Shown: piece by piece, positions 12,003-23,074 of the stretch
Position numbering within the stretch: the first letter of the stretch is position 1
Layout of the letters: every line of letters begins with the position of its first letter
Assembly (NCBI RefSeq): GCF_019393635.1
Contig: NC_057867.1
Location: 55,936,492 to 56,000,491 of the forward strand
Direction of reading: 5' to 3'
DNA: 64,000 nt
Source of the DNA: Dromiciops gliroides
Lineage: Eukaryota > Chordata > Mammalia > Microbiotheria > Microbiotheriidae
Translations under genes and position numbers: made by a program
Notes under the pieces: generated by a model
Databases searched by the model: none
Told to the model about the DNA's origin: nothing
The model's input: the letters and a program-made list of their open reading frames with translations, nothing else

Positions 12003-12247
12003 AAAGACCTTTCATAGTAAAATAAAATTTGTGGTAAAAATGCCACTAATTTGCTACAAATTACAGTATTAATAATACTATTGCTATCTAATTTAGTTGC
12101 TATAGAATTTACATAGTAGCTTTTTTTCTTATGTTCATTTCTTTTATTCTGAACTTGAGACATCAGCATAAATGCATTTTGCCATGTCAAAAAAAGAAAG
12201 AAAAATGTTATTATATAAAATTATGAATATCTGTTATAGATTTTACA

Positions 12248-12248
<1 letters not shown>

Positions 12249-12288
<40 letters not shown>
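12249..12288. repeat. (TG)n microsatellite
   Basis: About 20 uninterrupted TG units, abutting the left end of the mariner-type element at 12289. Confidence 0.95.
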
Positions 12289-12291
<3 letters not shown>

Positions 12292-12505
12292 GGTGGGCCA
12301 AAAGTCACAAATACTTAAAAACACTTTTTTTAAATTTTTTAAAATTTACAGTACCATAGCATTATATAGAGTATAATAGAAAATGAATTTACATTATGTG
12401 TGAAAAATCAAATCTCGTAAATGGTAAAAAAAAAAAAAAAAGAAAAACTAATTTTCAAAAAAGTTATTAAAATATCAGCCCTGTTGTGATTTTTGGCCCA
12501 ACTTG
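12289..12505 (+). mobile_element. Mariner/Tc1-type MITE
   Basis: 217 bp bounded by imperfect 22-bp terminal inverted repeats. The left end is CAGGGTGGGCCAAAAGTCAC and two more bases; the right end, read in reverse, is CAAGTTGGGCCAAAAATCAC and the same two bases. They agree at 19 of 22 positions. The interior is AT-rich and non-coding. The GGGCCAAAA-type end is typical of mariner relatives. A TA target duplication is not clear, because the left flank is the TG tract. Orientation is arbitrary. Confidence 0.7.
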
Positions 12506-12589
12506 TGTATACACATACTTACACGCACACATATATAATATTTTATATTCTTATATATATAATTGGGCATATTAGTAATAAGTTTGCTT

Positions 12590-12910
12590 CTCTATTTTCC
12601 CTTCTGAATTTCTTTCTGTTCATTTCCTGCATTTTAAAAGTTTTTCCACTCTTCTTTTTTGGGGAGGAAGGGTACTTCTACCATTACCCCTGTTACTATT
12701 CACAAATCCACCCCCCCTAAAAAGGTTCTCTTTTAACAGATAAGTGTAGATAAGCAAAACAAATTCATACATTAGTTGAATCTGAAAATGTATGTCTCAT
12801 TACATACCTGCATTTCACTTCTTCATTGTCAGTCTTCTGGAATTGTGACTAATCATTGAACTGAACATAGTTCTTAAGTCTTTTACAGTTCTTTTTTCTT
12901 TATGTATTTC
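12590..12910 (-). mobile_element. Old L1, 3' UTR part
   Basis: Matches the reverse complement of an old L1 3' UTR: GATAAGCAAAACAAATTCATAC near 12750, CTGAAAATGTATGTCTCATT near 12784-12803, and TTCTTAAGTCTTTTACAG near 12870. It seems to continue at about 14020, where the next expected part (GGTTCTGCTTACTTCAGG) begins. Confidence 0.65.
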
Positions 12911-14019
12911 AGGCCCTGTGGCTACTCTCCCTTCCAACTTTTACTGCCAAATTGGTTTCCCAGAGCAGGAATCTTATGGGTTTAGGAGTAGTTTTGCAGT
13001 TAAAACTCACAAGGTCCCATTGGTATGCGTCCCTCAGAGATCAGTTGGTAGCCATTATTAGCAACCGAGACTTAATTATCATATGGAAACAGGTATTTAC
13101 TAAAATGGGATAATATGAGTAGTTGGTATAAAAATCTTCCACAAAGCTGGGGGCATCATCTTCTGTGTATATATGCACAATTTAGGAGAAAGTGGGTTTA
13201 AACTCAGAAAATATGTTGCAAAGATATATCTCATTGCTCTTGCATTCTGGGAGTAATTTGTTTCCTTTTGTGGAGTCCTAATGAAGTTTCCCTTAGGTGA
13301 GATGTAGCTAGGATCCTTGTAGTAGTCTGAAACTGCCTTTCTTAAATGTGTCTAGTTTGTTCCTCACTTCCAAATGCAGATGGTGCCTTCAGCGACTGCT
13401 GTGCCAAGGACACAGGCTTTCTCCTCCCCTCCAATCCCCATCTCATTGACTATATTTCAGAACTTGGGTCAGAAGGGAAGGGAATAAGTACTTATTGAGC
13501 ACCTATGATGTTCTTGGCACTGTACTAAGCACTTTACAAATATTATCTCATTTGATCCTCACAACAGCCATGCGAGGGAGGTGATGTTATGATCCCTGTT
13601 TTGCAGATGAAGAAACTGAGGTAGTTAAGAGACTTTCCTGTAGCCACACATCTAGTACATGTCTGAGGTAGGATTTGTAATTTAGATTTTTACCTCCAAG
13701 CCACTGCTCTGTCCTCTGTGGTAAAGTTGCTCTCTCCAAGCTGGCCTGGCCCTGGTATGCCCAGCTTTGAACTCTCTTGTTAGTTTGTTGAAAACTCACA
13801 GGGAGTGACTGACATGCCTCAGTCAATCACAATACTTTTTTGTGTGGCATTATTCCATTTCTTTCCATGGCAGTTAGTTCCTTCCCAGTTTGGTTAGCTA
13901 ATTCATTTGTTGACATGATTCAGTAGAGGTATATTTACCTGATGAAATTATCAGCATTTTGTGAATTTCAGTAAGTGGGATGGAGTCATTGATTCAGTAA
14001 ACACTACTAAAAATATCTC
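12911..14019. other. About 1.1 kb of unclassified DNA splitting an old L1
   Basis: Lies between two antisense L1 pieces that would be adjacent in an intact element. Apart from the MIR at 13470-13727, I cannot assign the sequence. It is somewhat richer in GC than its surroundings, and I see no open frame with a domain. Confidence 0.4.
13470..13727 (-). mobile_element. MIR/CORE-type SINE
   Basis: Contains CTTATTGAGCACCTATG, GCACTTTACAAATATTATC with CATTTGATCCTCACAAC, then GATGAAGAAACTGAGG. A nearly complete antisense copy. Confidence 0.83.
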
Positions 14020-15120
14020 TTCAAATATTGTATTTATTGTATTATGGTATTGTTTTCTTGGTTCTGCTTACTTCAGGTTATAGCAATTTATAAATATATT
14101 TGTAGCATTCTCTGAATGTGCACCTTTTATAATATTTTTTATAATTTACTTGTATTCCATCATATTCACATGGCATCCTTTCATATATATGTATATTGGC
14201 TGTTTATATATATATTTATATATATATATATGCTGTCATATCTCTATTAGAAAAAATTACCATAAAGATTCCCCCCAACTCACTGTTTCCCTTCTAATTC
14301 TGATTGCTTTGATTTTGAAAATTGAAAAGCTTTTCATTTTTATGTCATCAAAATTGTCTATTTTATCTTTTTTTATATATTCTTTATCCCCTGGTTAGTC
14401 AAAAAACTATCTTGTCCGTAGTTGTAAAATATATCTCCTTTTCTTCTCCCCTAATTTATTTCTGATATAACCTCTAATATCTAGGCTATAGATCCATTTG
14501 GAACTTATTGTGACAAGCGGTTTGAGATGTTGGTCTAAAATCTAAGTTTCTTAGACTACTTTCAAGGTGTTTTTTTTTTTTTAGAAATTTCAGTCTAATA
14601 TGTAGTCTTTACAATAATAGTTTGTTTCTGTGGGTTTATCAAGGCAGCCTCAGTTTCCTCATCTCTAAAATAGAAATAAAATAACACCTACTTCCTAGGG
14701 TTGTTTGGAAGAACACATGAAATAGTACTTATTTGTAAAGTGTTTTATAAACCTCAAAGTGCTATATAATTGGTGTCATTATTATTATTAAATGATATTC
14801 TCTTATGTTTGATTCTGAATCTTATGTAAATAACCTTGTCCATTCATTATAATTGCCAATCTCATTTTTTTCATTTTTTTCCACAGCACATTTGTCTTCA
14901 AATTGGAGCAAAATTGTCTCCAAAACCTCATTTCAACCCTTTGCAAATCTTTTCTTGCATGTTTCTTGTAAACAACTTATCCTTGGATTCTGCTTTCTAA
15001 ACAGTTCTACAACCCTCCTTCACTTTATTGGCCAGTTCATCCCATTTACATTTACATTTCTAATTGTTTCTTGTGTTTTCCCTTCCATTATATCCTCTTT
15101 GACTTGATTTCTTGTTGTTC
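14020..15120 (-). mobile_element. Old L1, ORF2 C-terminal and mid-ORF2 parts
   Basis: The first part (about 14020-14640) fits the antisense 3' UTR to ORF2 C-terminus (TTTCTTGGTTCTGCTTAC, CAAAATTGTCTATTTTATC, GAGATGTTGGTCTAAAATC). The second part (about 14800-15120, with CCCATTTACATTTACA) looks like an upstream ORF2 section. A MIR fragment lies between at 14643-14792. Strongly decayed with no usable frame. Confidence 0.55.
14643..14792 (+). mobile_element. MIR-type SINE, 3' half
   Basis: CCTCAGTTTCCTCATCTCTA, then CTTCCTAGGGTTGTTTGGA and GTGTTTTATAAACCTCAAAG. Sense orientation, lacking the tRNA-like head. It sits in or next to the old L1. Confidence 0.75.
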
Positions 15121-15149
15121 ACTGTACTCATTACAAAGGAGAAGAGGAT

Positions 15150-15322
15150 GGTAAGGAGGACGTGAATGAGCACTTATTAAATGCATGCTTTGTGCCAGGC
15201 ACTGTGCCAAGCACTTTGCAAATATTATTTTATCCTTACTGTGGGAGGTAGATTCTATTATTATTATCATCACTAGACAGATGAGGAAACTAAGGCAGAC
15301 AGGGGTTATATGACTTGGTTTC
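15150..15322 (-). mobile_element. MIR/CORE-type SINE
   Basis: GTGCCAGGCACTGTGCCAAG, CACTTTGCAAATATTATT, and AGACAGATGAGGAAACTAAG. Antisense, with the head partly missing. Confidence 0.82.
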
Positions 15323-15485
15323 CCCTCTGTTATATTCTCTCTTTGTCTTGATTTGCAAATCTGATGAAAGGGAAAGAATGTGATAAGCATTGACAATCTA
15401 AAATTTAAGTGATCTTATGTTATTATTCTTCCCCTCTTCTTCACCTAGTCTTGATCCTAATCATTGATTCTTTTTCTTTCTTTCT

Positions 15486-15632
15486 TTTTTTGTGTGAGGC
15501 AATTGGGGTTAAGTGACTTGCCCAGGCTCACACACCTAGTAAGTGTCAAGTGTCTGAGGCCAGATTTGAACTCAGGTCCTCCTGAATCCAGGGCCAGTGT
15601 TTTATCTACTGAGCCACCTAGCTGCCACCCAT
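15486..15632 (-). mobile_element. W-type tRNA-derived SINE
   Basis: Antisense copy from GTGTGAGGCAATTGGGG to CCACCTAGCTGCC. The T/C-rich left flank hides any target duplication. Confidence 0.9.
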
Positions 15633-15639
15633 GTGATGT

Positions 15640-16990
15640 CTTTTAAAAATATTTCTTGGGTTCTTGATTGGAGACCTGGGCTGCTTTATTATGTTTCACA
15701 TTGACATCTCAGTTGAAAGAACATGATACTTTTTCCCACAAAGAAAATTTGGGTTCATTTTTGAGTTTTTTAGTTGGAACAGTTAAAACCTGGTAACAAT
15801 GATTTGTCCACCCTTATCAACTCATTGGTAAAGTCTGGAGTAAAAGGCAGGTCTAGAATCCTATCTAGTTAATATTCTTGTTTATTCTTATCTATTATTT
15901 ACTCTTCCAGCCTCCAATTTTTTAGATTAAGAAGATAATTTATGGTGGGAATAGAATTGATTTTACTTAAGATTGTAGCTAGAAGTTTACCAAAAGTAAC
16001 AAGTAAATTTCAAAATTATTACAAATGAATTGTGTTTTCCCTATCCTTAGGAGTAGAGGGATATTCATTTGTTGCCTCTGTGTTATTATATTAAATACTA
16101 TACATCCATCTCTTAGGCCCATTTATGTGGCAAAATAATGATTTTTGTCTAAAATAGTGAGCTGTGCAGCTGCAGAAATTTTCCTCCAGATGCTGGTGCG
16201 TCACTTTGAATTGTTGTTATAATAAAACGTCTGTTTCTTTTTGTTCCTATTTGCATATGTACAGATGACAGTTGTGGAGCCAAACCAAACATCTTATAAA
16301 AATACAGTCAAAGACTCATTTAGGAAAATGGCACAATTCGTGTCTTATATTGAGAGTTAGCAATAAAAATATAATGAAAAGCTCTCTGATCATTTTGAAG
16401 GCATTTTACAATGATCTAGATAGTCATTGATTACTTATATCTTGAACCTATTGCATGTTACCTTCTTAAACAAATCACTCATTCTAGAGAAAGGGTCATT
16501 CTAAAAAAGAAAATATTTCTCTTTTGTACTTTATTTGAATATTCAGTTTAAAATGGCAACATTCATTACTTTTTTTTTGAATTTTTTTTTGGCTTAATAT
16601 AGTTCAACATTCCACAAACCAGTGTTTTAGGGATAGTATAAAACATATGCAGTGAATATGGTTTGTCCTTGACCTTTAAGGCATTGCATTCCTATGATGA
16701 AAACATGAACAGGGTATCAATACCATCACTACCTTGAATTTGTCATGATCCTTTCTTTTTGTTCACCATCCCTCCACTTATCCATCTCCAATCTCTTGCA
16801 CAGTCTTATCTTTTATCCATTCCTAAAATTTCTCCAATACCTCTCTCCTTTTTCTCTTCCTTTTGCATTTGGCATTATTGTTTCACTCTCTCCTATTGGA
16901 TCCTATTTCCTGTCTTGGTTTCTGTGACCCTCTCTCTCATCTTGCATTCTACCTGTCTGCAAACAGACAAATGTGAATGGGTGAATATCA
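15640..16990. other. No recognised gene or repeat
   Basis: AT-rich, followed by a CT-rich part at about 16745-16960. The two overlapping frames there are Ser/Leu/Phe-rich artefacts of the pyrimidine bias. I see no exon or repeat family. Confidence 0.5.
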
Positions 16991-16999
16991 TCTCTGGTA

Positions 17000-17655
17000 T
17001 GAGGGCTTGCTGAGCCCTTTTCAGGGCTGCTCATCTACCTTTGGTGTTCACTTGTCACTCAACTCTTACCTATGGCTACAAGAAACTGGAGCATGTCTAG
17101 TGGCCACACTTGATTAAAACCATCTCAGGTGATGGGCCTCAAAGCAGTTGATGAGTTAGGGGTTATTTACTCCAAACGTGAAGAATTCCCCCAGCAGAAT
17201 GGGTGGATGAGAACAGTTTGTTTCAAAGGTCATGAAAGTTGATGACGTAGGGACTGTGGAGCACTTAGAACTTAGTCAGATATCTGTAATGATTGGAGTG
17301 ACACCACCTGCTGGAGACTAACTGTAGGAAAGCTCCAACATGAGGAGAGGGCCTCTGAGGGCAGGACCATGTGTTTTTTCTTGGGCGTCAGGAAGTGACA
17401 TTGGCTGGTGGAAGGAAGAAGGGGGAGGCTGGCACTCTGACTCGCTTTCTTTCCTGAGGACTCTGGTGGAGAAGGCAGCTAGAAATGCACTCTCCCTTTA
17501 ATAGATAGATGAATCTAGGCCTTTCTCTCTCTCTTTCCCAAATTCTTATTCTCCTTAATAAATGTTTAAAAGTCTAACTCTTGCTAAAGCTTATAATTTA
17601 TTGGTGACCACTCATTAGAGATTTTAGACGGTATAGCTAGAATTTTAGCCCTTAC
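17000..17655 (+). mobile_element. Possible solitary LTR of an endogenous retrovirus-like element
   Basis: A GC-richer block ending with a pyrimidine-rich tract, an AATAAATG polyadenylation-type signal near 17550, then TTATTGGTGACCACTCATT and an ending in CTTACA. The ends TGAGGGCT and AGCCCTTACA could be the short inverted TG...CA ends of an LTR. I see no internal retroviral region and no clear target duplication. The left edge is uncertain by tens of bases. Treated as a fossil. Confidence 0.4.
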
Positions 17656-17860
17656 ATATCCAAGATGCCAAGGTCTTCCACTGCATCCTGGGCCATCACC
17701 AGTCATCGTGAATTTTGTCTTGCCACTGCACTTTGATGACTCTGGAAGACACGACTCTGCCTCACTTAAACCCAAATCACATGCAAGTCAAGACATAACC
17801 CTACAATGTCACTGTTCCTCTTAGAAAACAAAGAACAAACAATAGCAAAAACAGTCTGCC
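17656..17860 (+). mobile_element. 3' tail of the long tRNA-SINE family
   Basis: Homologous to the tail part of the SINE at 37140-37447. Shared blocks are CTTGCCACTG, TGATGACTCTGGAAGA (cf. GAATGACTCTGGAGGA), AAGTCAAGACATAAC and a GAACAAACAATAG end. It follows the LTR-like segment directly. Confidence 0.65.
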
Positions 17861-17944
17861 TGCCAACTTCTTAGTCTACTTTGTTGAATCTTCTTTCAGG
17901 TTATATCTACTAACCATGGAAGACCATAAGGCTCACTTCTGAAA

Positions 17945-19105
17945 CTCACTATTATATCCCTTTGGGATTTCATCTGCTGTCATCTTTATGGAGATGATTT
18001 TCAGTTCTTTTTTATCCTGCCAAGCCTCTCTCTCCAGAATTCCAGTCTATACCACCAACTGCCTTGTTTGTGGACATCTTTATGTCATGTTTAAACATCT
18101 CAAACTCTACATGTTCAAAAAAAGTCATCTTTTCCCTCAAACCCTCCTCTCTTCCAAAACTTAACCTCTTTCTAGCAAAGGAACCATTCTTAATCACCCA
18201 TATTCACAACATTAGTGTCATCCTTGACTCCTTACTTGCAGTCGCATTACTTAATCAAACTGTTATCAAATATTGTCATTTTTTTTTTAGTGAGGCAATT
18301 GGGGTTAAGTGATTTGCCCAGGGTCACATAGCTAATAAGTGTTAAGTGTCTAAGGCTGGACTTGAACTCAGGTACTCCTGACTCCAGGGCTGGTGCTCTA
18401 TCCACTGCGCCACCTAGCTGCCCCAAATATTGTCATTTTTAACCTTCGCAGCATATATTAGATTCATTCCCTTCTGTTTCGTCACATAGCATTCATCCTT
18501 TTACAGACCCTCATCATCTCTCTTCTAGACTATTGCAGTACTCTTCTACATGGTTTCCCTGCCTCGTCTCTCTCCATTGTAATCTTTTGTCCACTCAACT
18601 GCCAAAACAATCTTCTTCAAGCACAAGTATGACCATTTCACTTTCCTACTCAGTAAAAATCCCGTGTCTGTGACCTCAAAAATTAAATATCAAGTTTTCA
18701 AGTTTTGAAGTCCTTCACAACCTAGTCCCTTCCTCCCTTTCTAGTCTTCTCACCTTTTACTCCTCACTACACATTCTGTGATCCACTTATACTGGTCTAC
18801 TTGATGCTCCTCAAACAATGTTCCATGCATTTCCATTGGCCAACCTCTATGCCTGGAATGTTCTTCCTCTTCACCTCCAACTCTTGGGTTCCTTGGCTTT
18901 CTTCAAGACTTAGCTCATAACTCACCTTGTGCAGGACTTTAATGGCCCACACTGCTGTTAGTGCCCTCCCTCTGATACTATCTTACATTTGTCCTTATAG
19001 ATTTTATATGCATGTTGTCCCCTGATTAAAACATAAACTCCTTGAAGGCAAGGATTATTTTTTGGCCTTTCTTTGTATAGTAAAGGCTTGTTGGTTGATT
19101 GATAT
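17945..19105 (+). mobile_element. L2 LINE, end of ORF2 and 3' UTR
   Basis: Sense L2. ORF2 C-terminal blocks include the CATCTCAAACTCTACATG region near 18097-18114, GTCATCCTTGACTCC near 18216-18230, and the CTAGACTATTGCAGTACTC region near 18526-18544. The 3' UTR has the CCTATGCCTGGAATG block near 18847 and a GAAGGCAAGGATTATTTTTT block near 19044-19063, ending GGTTGATTGATATACC. The frame is broken in many places. A SINE interrupts it at 18284-18423. Confidence 0.82.
18284..18423 (-). mobile_element. W-type tRNA-derived SINE inserted in L2
   Basis: Antisense copy whose 17-bp duplication CAAATATTGTCATTTTT occurs at 18267-18283 and 18424-18440. It lies within L2 coding sequence. Confidence 0.93.
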
Positions 19106-19189
19106 ACCTACTCTACCCCTACATTGTGAGTTCTCTATCCTCAAATGAGTTTAAGCTTATTTATCTGAATGTGTATAGAATCTTCAAAT

Positions 19190-19325
19190 TAGAAAGAACA
19201 TGAAATCCTTGATGGCAGTGACTGTTTTGTTTTATCTTCATGTTTCTTCTCCTTTCATACCTCCAGGGTTTATCCCTTTCACCTAGTATGGCATTTAATT
19301 AATGTTTCTTGAATAAATCAATAAA
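19190..19325 (+). mobile_element. L2 3' end fragment
   Basis: CCTTGATGGCAGTGACTG, then CACCTAGTATGGCATTTAAT and TTTCTTGAATAAATCAATAA. This is the usual pattern of an L2 3' terminus and is a separate copy from the one at 17945-19105. Confidence 0.65.
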
Positions 19326-19361
19326 CAAATGAATGAGGGTGATGTTTTTAGACTATTGGTA

Positions 19362-19487
19362 GAGCATAGATGGAGCAAGCAAGTGATCTGAGTGTGAACA
19401 CTGCCATGGGAAAGTCAGAGGACCATTCTGAGCCTCTAGCTCCTTATCTGTAAAACTGGGTCAATCATGTTTGAACTATAAATGTCA

Positions 19488-19488
<1 letters not shown>
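19362..19488 (+). mobile_element. MIR-type SINE, degraded
   Basis: Weak head, then GGAAAGTCAGAGGACC and CCTTATCTGTAAAACTGGG. It ends at the CTA microsatellite. Confidence 0.55.
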
Positions 19489-19548
<60 letters not shown>

Positions 19549-19556
19549 TTATTATT
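19489..19556. repeat. (CTA)n microsatellite ending in (TTA)n
   Basis: About 20 CTA units followed by a few TTA units, probably grown from the A/T-rich tail of the preceding MIR. Confidence 0.95.
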
Positions 19557-19561
19557 ATATT

Positions 19562-19740
19562 ATACAAGGTGTCCTAAAAGTTTTGAGTTGTATACTTTAA
19601 TAACTTCAAAAGTTTAGGCAATATAAACTTACAAAAACATAATCTCAAATTTTAATTGTTAAAATTTATTTTATGCATGTTCAGTTTTATGCATTTTATT
19701 AATAATTTTATATTTTAACAAAATGTGGTACCTTGAAAAT
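19562..19740 (+). mobile_element. Possible mariner-type element, left end only
   Basis: Starts TACAAGGTGTCCTAAAAGTT, which resembles the terminal repeat of mariner relatives after a TA target. AT-rich non-coding sequence follows. I do not see the matching right end, so the element is partial or the similarity is accidental. Confidence 0.35.
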
Positions 19741-19867
19741 ATTGTTTACAAATGTGAGCATTTCTAGATGATACTTCCTAAAACCAGTGAATCAGTGAAT
19801 ATGTGGGGATACCACTATCTCTTGATCTGTCTCCATTACTTTTTTCCCCCTGGGGTCACATCAGAAC

Positions 19868-19891
19868 TGGTGTGTGTGTGTGTGTGTGTGT
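19868..19891. repeat. (TG)n microsatellite
   Basis: About 11 GT/TG units, then a short TA-rich run. Confidence 0.9.
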
Positions 19892-19899
19892 ATAAATAT

Positions 19900-20810
19900 A
19901 TATAAACCTTATTCTTTATATAACTTTGAGGGGTTTATGTCATATGTATGTTGAAGTCTCTTGGTATGAAGGCAAGAGCTGGGGTGGAGAAAAGGACAGT
20001 GATATAGGTCCTGAACTCATTAAGGAAGAAAGGAGACTGTTCTGGAGATTGGTAGAGAAAAGCCACTAGCATCTTGAATGATAAATATCAGTTGAATGAA
20101 CTTCAAAGGAAGCCAGATTATTTGGTGATGGTGGTAGAGGGATAACCTTAAAGTAGCAATAGGGAGCAAAGAGTAACCGAGCTCCCTCCTCATGGCCAGT
20201 GAGTTGGGGGTATGAGTAAAAGTGAAACAAGCTTTGGGTAGAGTGACCAGCAAATCTGTCATCAGAAGGGAGCCAGGTTTCAGTGAATGTAAAGTGATGA
20301 AGGGAGTGAGAACTGAAAAGTTTGTTTGTTTGTTTGTTTTTAAGCCGATGAAACAGACATTCCAGAGAGCACAGTGGAAAGGGTGGGTAGCTTTAGAGTG
20401 GAATGTTGTTGAAGTTGGGTTGAGGGCAATGACCAAGGAGGAATAAGAACAGGGTTTGAATAGTGGGAGCTGGGAATCCATGGGATGAGGACAGAATGGC
20501 AAGGTGGGGTTATGTCCATCATTGAGAAATGATTTGTTAGGTTGTTATTGTCCATGAAGGTTCAAGTATTAAGAGAGTCTTTCCAAAATGTCAGTCAGCA
20601 TTCATTGTCCAGCTTGAGTTGGGGGGGGGGGAGGGCATTGTCTGGGCAGGGCCAAGACAACTGCTATGTACTTGAAAGTGGCTGAAAAGAATGCTTTGAT
20701 TAGTTGGCTACCTTGGAGGGGCAGGTAACCATCCCAGTCAAGTGCAAGGAAGCCAACTTTTGTGAGTAGAGGGAGAGAGAATAAATGCATTTTAGGGCAT
20801 CTTTAATGAA
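19900..20810. other. Unclassified, purine-rich on the plus strand
   Basis: A G/A-rich stretch (about 19960-20500) containing one of the longest open frames in the window (minus 20020-20502, 160 codons). That frame has no recognisable motif and its length follows from the base bias. It includes a (GTTT)n run at 20321-20340 and a G run near 20621-20632. It may be a decayed repeat I cannot name. Confidence 0.4.
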
Positions 20811-20814
20811 AAAA

Positions 20815-20940
20815 ATAACTTAATAAGCATTTATGAAATACTAACTTCTATGTGCTAGACAATATGCCAGGCATTGAGGAGACCAGCATATAAGTGAGAG
20901 AGTTCCTGCCTTCAGAAAATTCACATTCCATGTAAAATAT
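20815..20940 (-). mobile_element. L2 or MIR 3'-end fragment
   Basis: ATAAGCATTTATGAAATAC, ATATGCCAGGCATTGAGG, then TTCCTGCCTTCAGAAAATTC. This is the reverse complement of a common L2/CORE-SINE tail. Confidence 0.6.
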
Positions 20941-20944
20941 CTTC

Positions 20945-22130
20945 CATGGTGATAAAACTTATAAGTTATATCCTATAGCACTATTTCTCAAAAGTCTTTT
21001 TTCCTGTGAAGTTAGGTTGATTTTCTGTCTTTGCTCCCTGTGGACTTCACAAGTAAATTCATCTCTCTTGAAAAAAAAAGCTAACCCCTTTTGCTTTTCT
21101 GAGTCTCTCTCTGCCTAATCTTAGAGTGCTGTGTGAGTTAAGAATTATATAGTGAAGAAGGGCAGACGTATTTACTTATTTTAATCTGTCATTTGGATTT
21201 CTTGGTCTAGTCTATTGGTATTTTAGTGGAAGCAAAGCTTTAATAAGCACCCAAAGTATATACATACCGATGAGGTCAGTGCTAGAGATGACTCAGTATA
21301 TTTAGTGTGACAGAAATGGCTCAGGAATCCATCGATTAGGTACTGTTGCCAGTCATACAGTCAGCAATGCCAAGATGGGGGGGGGGGGAGGTGGACCTCA
21401 GTCTATTCTACTCGGAGCACCAGCTTCACTGAACAAAAAAAAAAATCAGTGCTTCCCAAACATCATTTTTAAACTACATTTTCTGTTTTGGCTACATAAA
21501 TAGGATGGGTGCAATATGATTCAAAGAGCCAATCAGAGAAGAGAATCATGTACAGATCAAAGAACAGATGGCAGAAGCCTATCAGGTAAAACGGGAAACT
21601 AGCTGGTTAAGACAGGACCTGTAGTTCTTAAGACTGATTTACAGACTCTAACTATATGACAGCTTTTAAAAGTAAATCTTAAGTAAATCACAGTAAGAAA
21701 GTTAAGCCAGAAATTCTCTTATCACACTAGTGATTGGTTTTCAGATTATGTCAAAGAAAGTGAAATAACAAAAGAAAGGAAATAAAACACAGAACTTAGT
21801 TCTCACAAACCAATATAATTCCTTTCTCAGCTTTATGGCAAGAAATGTATTTTGTGATATCCTTAATGAAAATATGAGAAAAGAATGGGAAGTTTCCCCG
21901 TTTTCTGTAGTCCACCAAACTTTCCTATCACAGTACTGAGAGGTTTAGAGGATTGCCCATCCTTCTGTGTCTTCTTTGTATTGATTTTTCAAAAGCAATT
22001 GACTTGGTAGAACAAAATGCACTCTTGAAGGTTTCCCTCAAACTAGATATCATTTATCTTAACACAGCCTTAGAAAGATGGTAGGTAGTCTATATGCAGA
22101 CTCCATGCTGATGGAAAGAGGTATTTGGGT
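20945..22130. other. No recognised gene or repeat
   Basis: AT-rich, with a G run at 21378-21388 and an A run near 21436. I see no coding or structural feature. Confidence 0.45.
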
Positions 22131-22136
22131 CATTTG

Positions 22137-22384
22137 TTGCTGTTGTTCAGTTGTGTTCTACTCTGTGTGACCCCATTTGAGGTTTTCTTGGCAAAGATAT
22201 TGGCATGGTTTGCCATTTCCATCTCCAGTTCATTATTCAGATGAGGAAACTGAGGCAAATAGGGTTAAGTGGATTGCCCAGGGTTACACAGCTAATAAGT
22301 GTCTGAGGCTAGATTTGAACTCAGGAAGATGAGTCTTCCTGACTCTAGACCTGGTACTCTACACACTGCAGCATCACCTAGCCT
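22137..22384 (-). mobile_element. MAR1-like SINE with an RTE/BovB-type 3' end
   Basis: On the minus strand this reads tRNA-like head, then GTTTCCTCATCTGAATAATG, then a 3' end whose plus-strand form (GTTGTTCAGTTGTGTTCTAC, TTTTCTTGGCAAAGATATTG) is like the BovB/RTE terminus. RTE LINEs are known to mobilise such SINEs. Nearly complete. Confidence 0.82.
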
Positions 22385-22499
22385 CATGTCATTGCTGACT
22401 TTATTCTGATAAGATGATTCATATCTCCCCCCCCCCAGCTTTTGGAGGGCTTCTTAATTTGGATATTTGAGGAAGTTTTAAAATTATTGTATTGTATTC

Positions 22500-22740
22500 A
22501 CTGTATGTAGTTTTCCTTAGTCCCCTCTTTCTTCATTCTGTATCAGTTCATAAAATTTTCCCCAGGTTTCCTTGAATTCTTCATATTCATTTTCGTTGCT
22601 GCACAATAATCATCCAAGAAATGGATATGTCAACTTAGTTCTGACATTCATTTATCATTAGGCCCACAGTTTCCTTCCAGCTTCTTGGCATTGAAACTTT
22701 CCCACTCTTATTTCCTCTCAGAAAAGGTTTGATTTACTTA
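22500..22740 (-). mobile_element. Old L1, ORF2 C-terminal/3' part
   Basis: Fits the antisense series seen in other L1s: CATTCTGTATCAGTTCATAA, CCCAGGTTTCCTTGAATTC, then GCACAATAATCATCCAAGAA. Decayed and short. Confidence 0.5.
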
Positions 22741-22907
22741 CGGGGAGTCAAGTTATGTAGCCCATGAGATGATTCAGTGCTTCTGTTTTCTCTTCTATTG
22801 ATTCTGTAAGTTCTCCTTAAGTATTTAGTCCCATAGGTTTTTGTGTAGCCTGCCCCCTAATGAATGTACACAGGTTGTGTAAAAATTATTTTACTCCCAT
22901 GTTTTTC

Positions 22908-23054
22908 TACTATTTTTTGCAGGGCAATGAGGGTTGAGTGACTTGCCCAGGGTCACACAGCTAGTAAGTGTCAAGTGTTTGAGGCCGGATTTGAACTCAG
23001 GTTCTCCTGAATCCAGGGCCAGTGCTTTATCTACTGCTCCACCTAGCTGCCCCC
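22908..23054 (-). mobile_element. W-type tRNA-derived SINE
   Basis: Antisense copy. The 16-bp duplication TACTCCCATGTTTTTC (22892-22907) and TACTCCCACGTTTTTC (23055-23070) differs by one CpG-type change. Confidence 0.94.
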
Positions 23055-23074
23055 TACTCCCACGTTTTTCAAGC

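Noticed and set aside
20020-20502. 160-codon minus-strand open frame, among the longest in the window
   Set aside because: No domain, no signal peptide and no familiar motif. It lies in purine-rich sequence (pyrimidine-rich on the minus strand), where stop codons are rare by composition.
20621-20632. G or C homopolymer runs (also near 21378, 22427 and 62831) as G-quadruplex elements
   Set aside because: They are single runs without the four spaced G tracts needed, and may partly reflect sequencing slippage.
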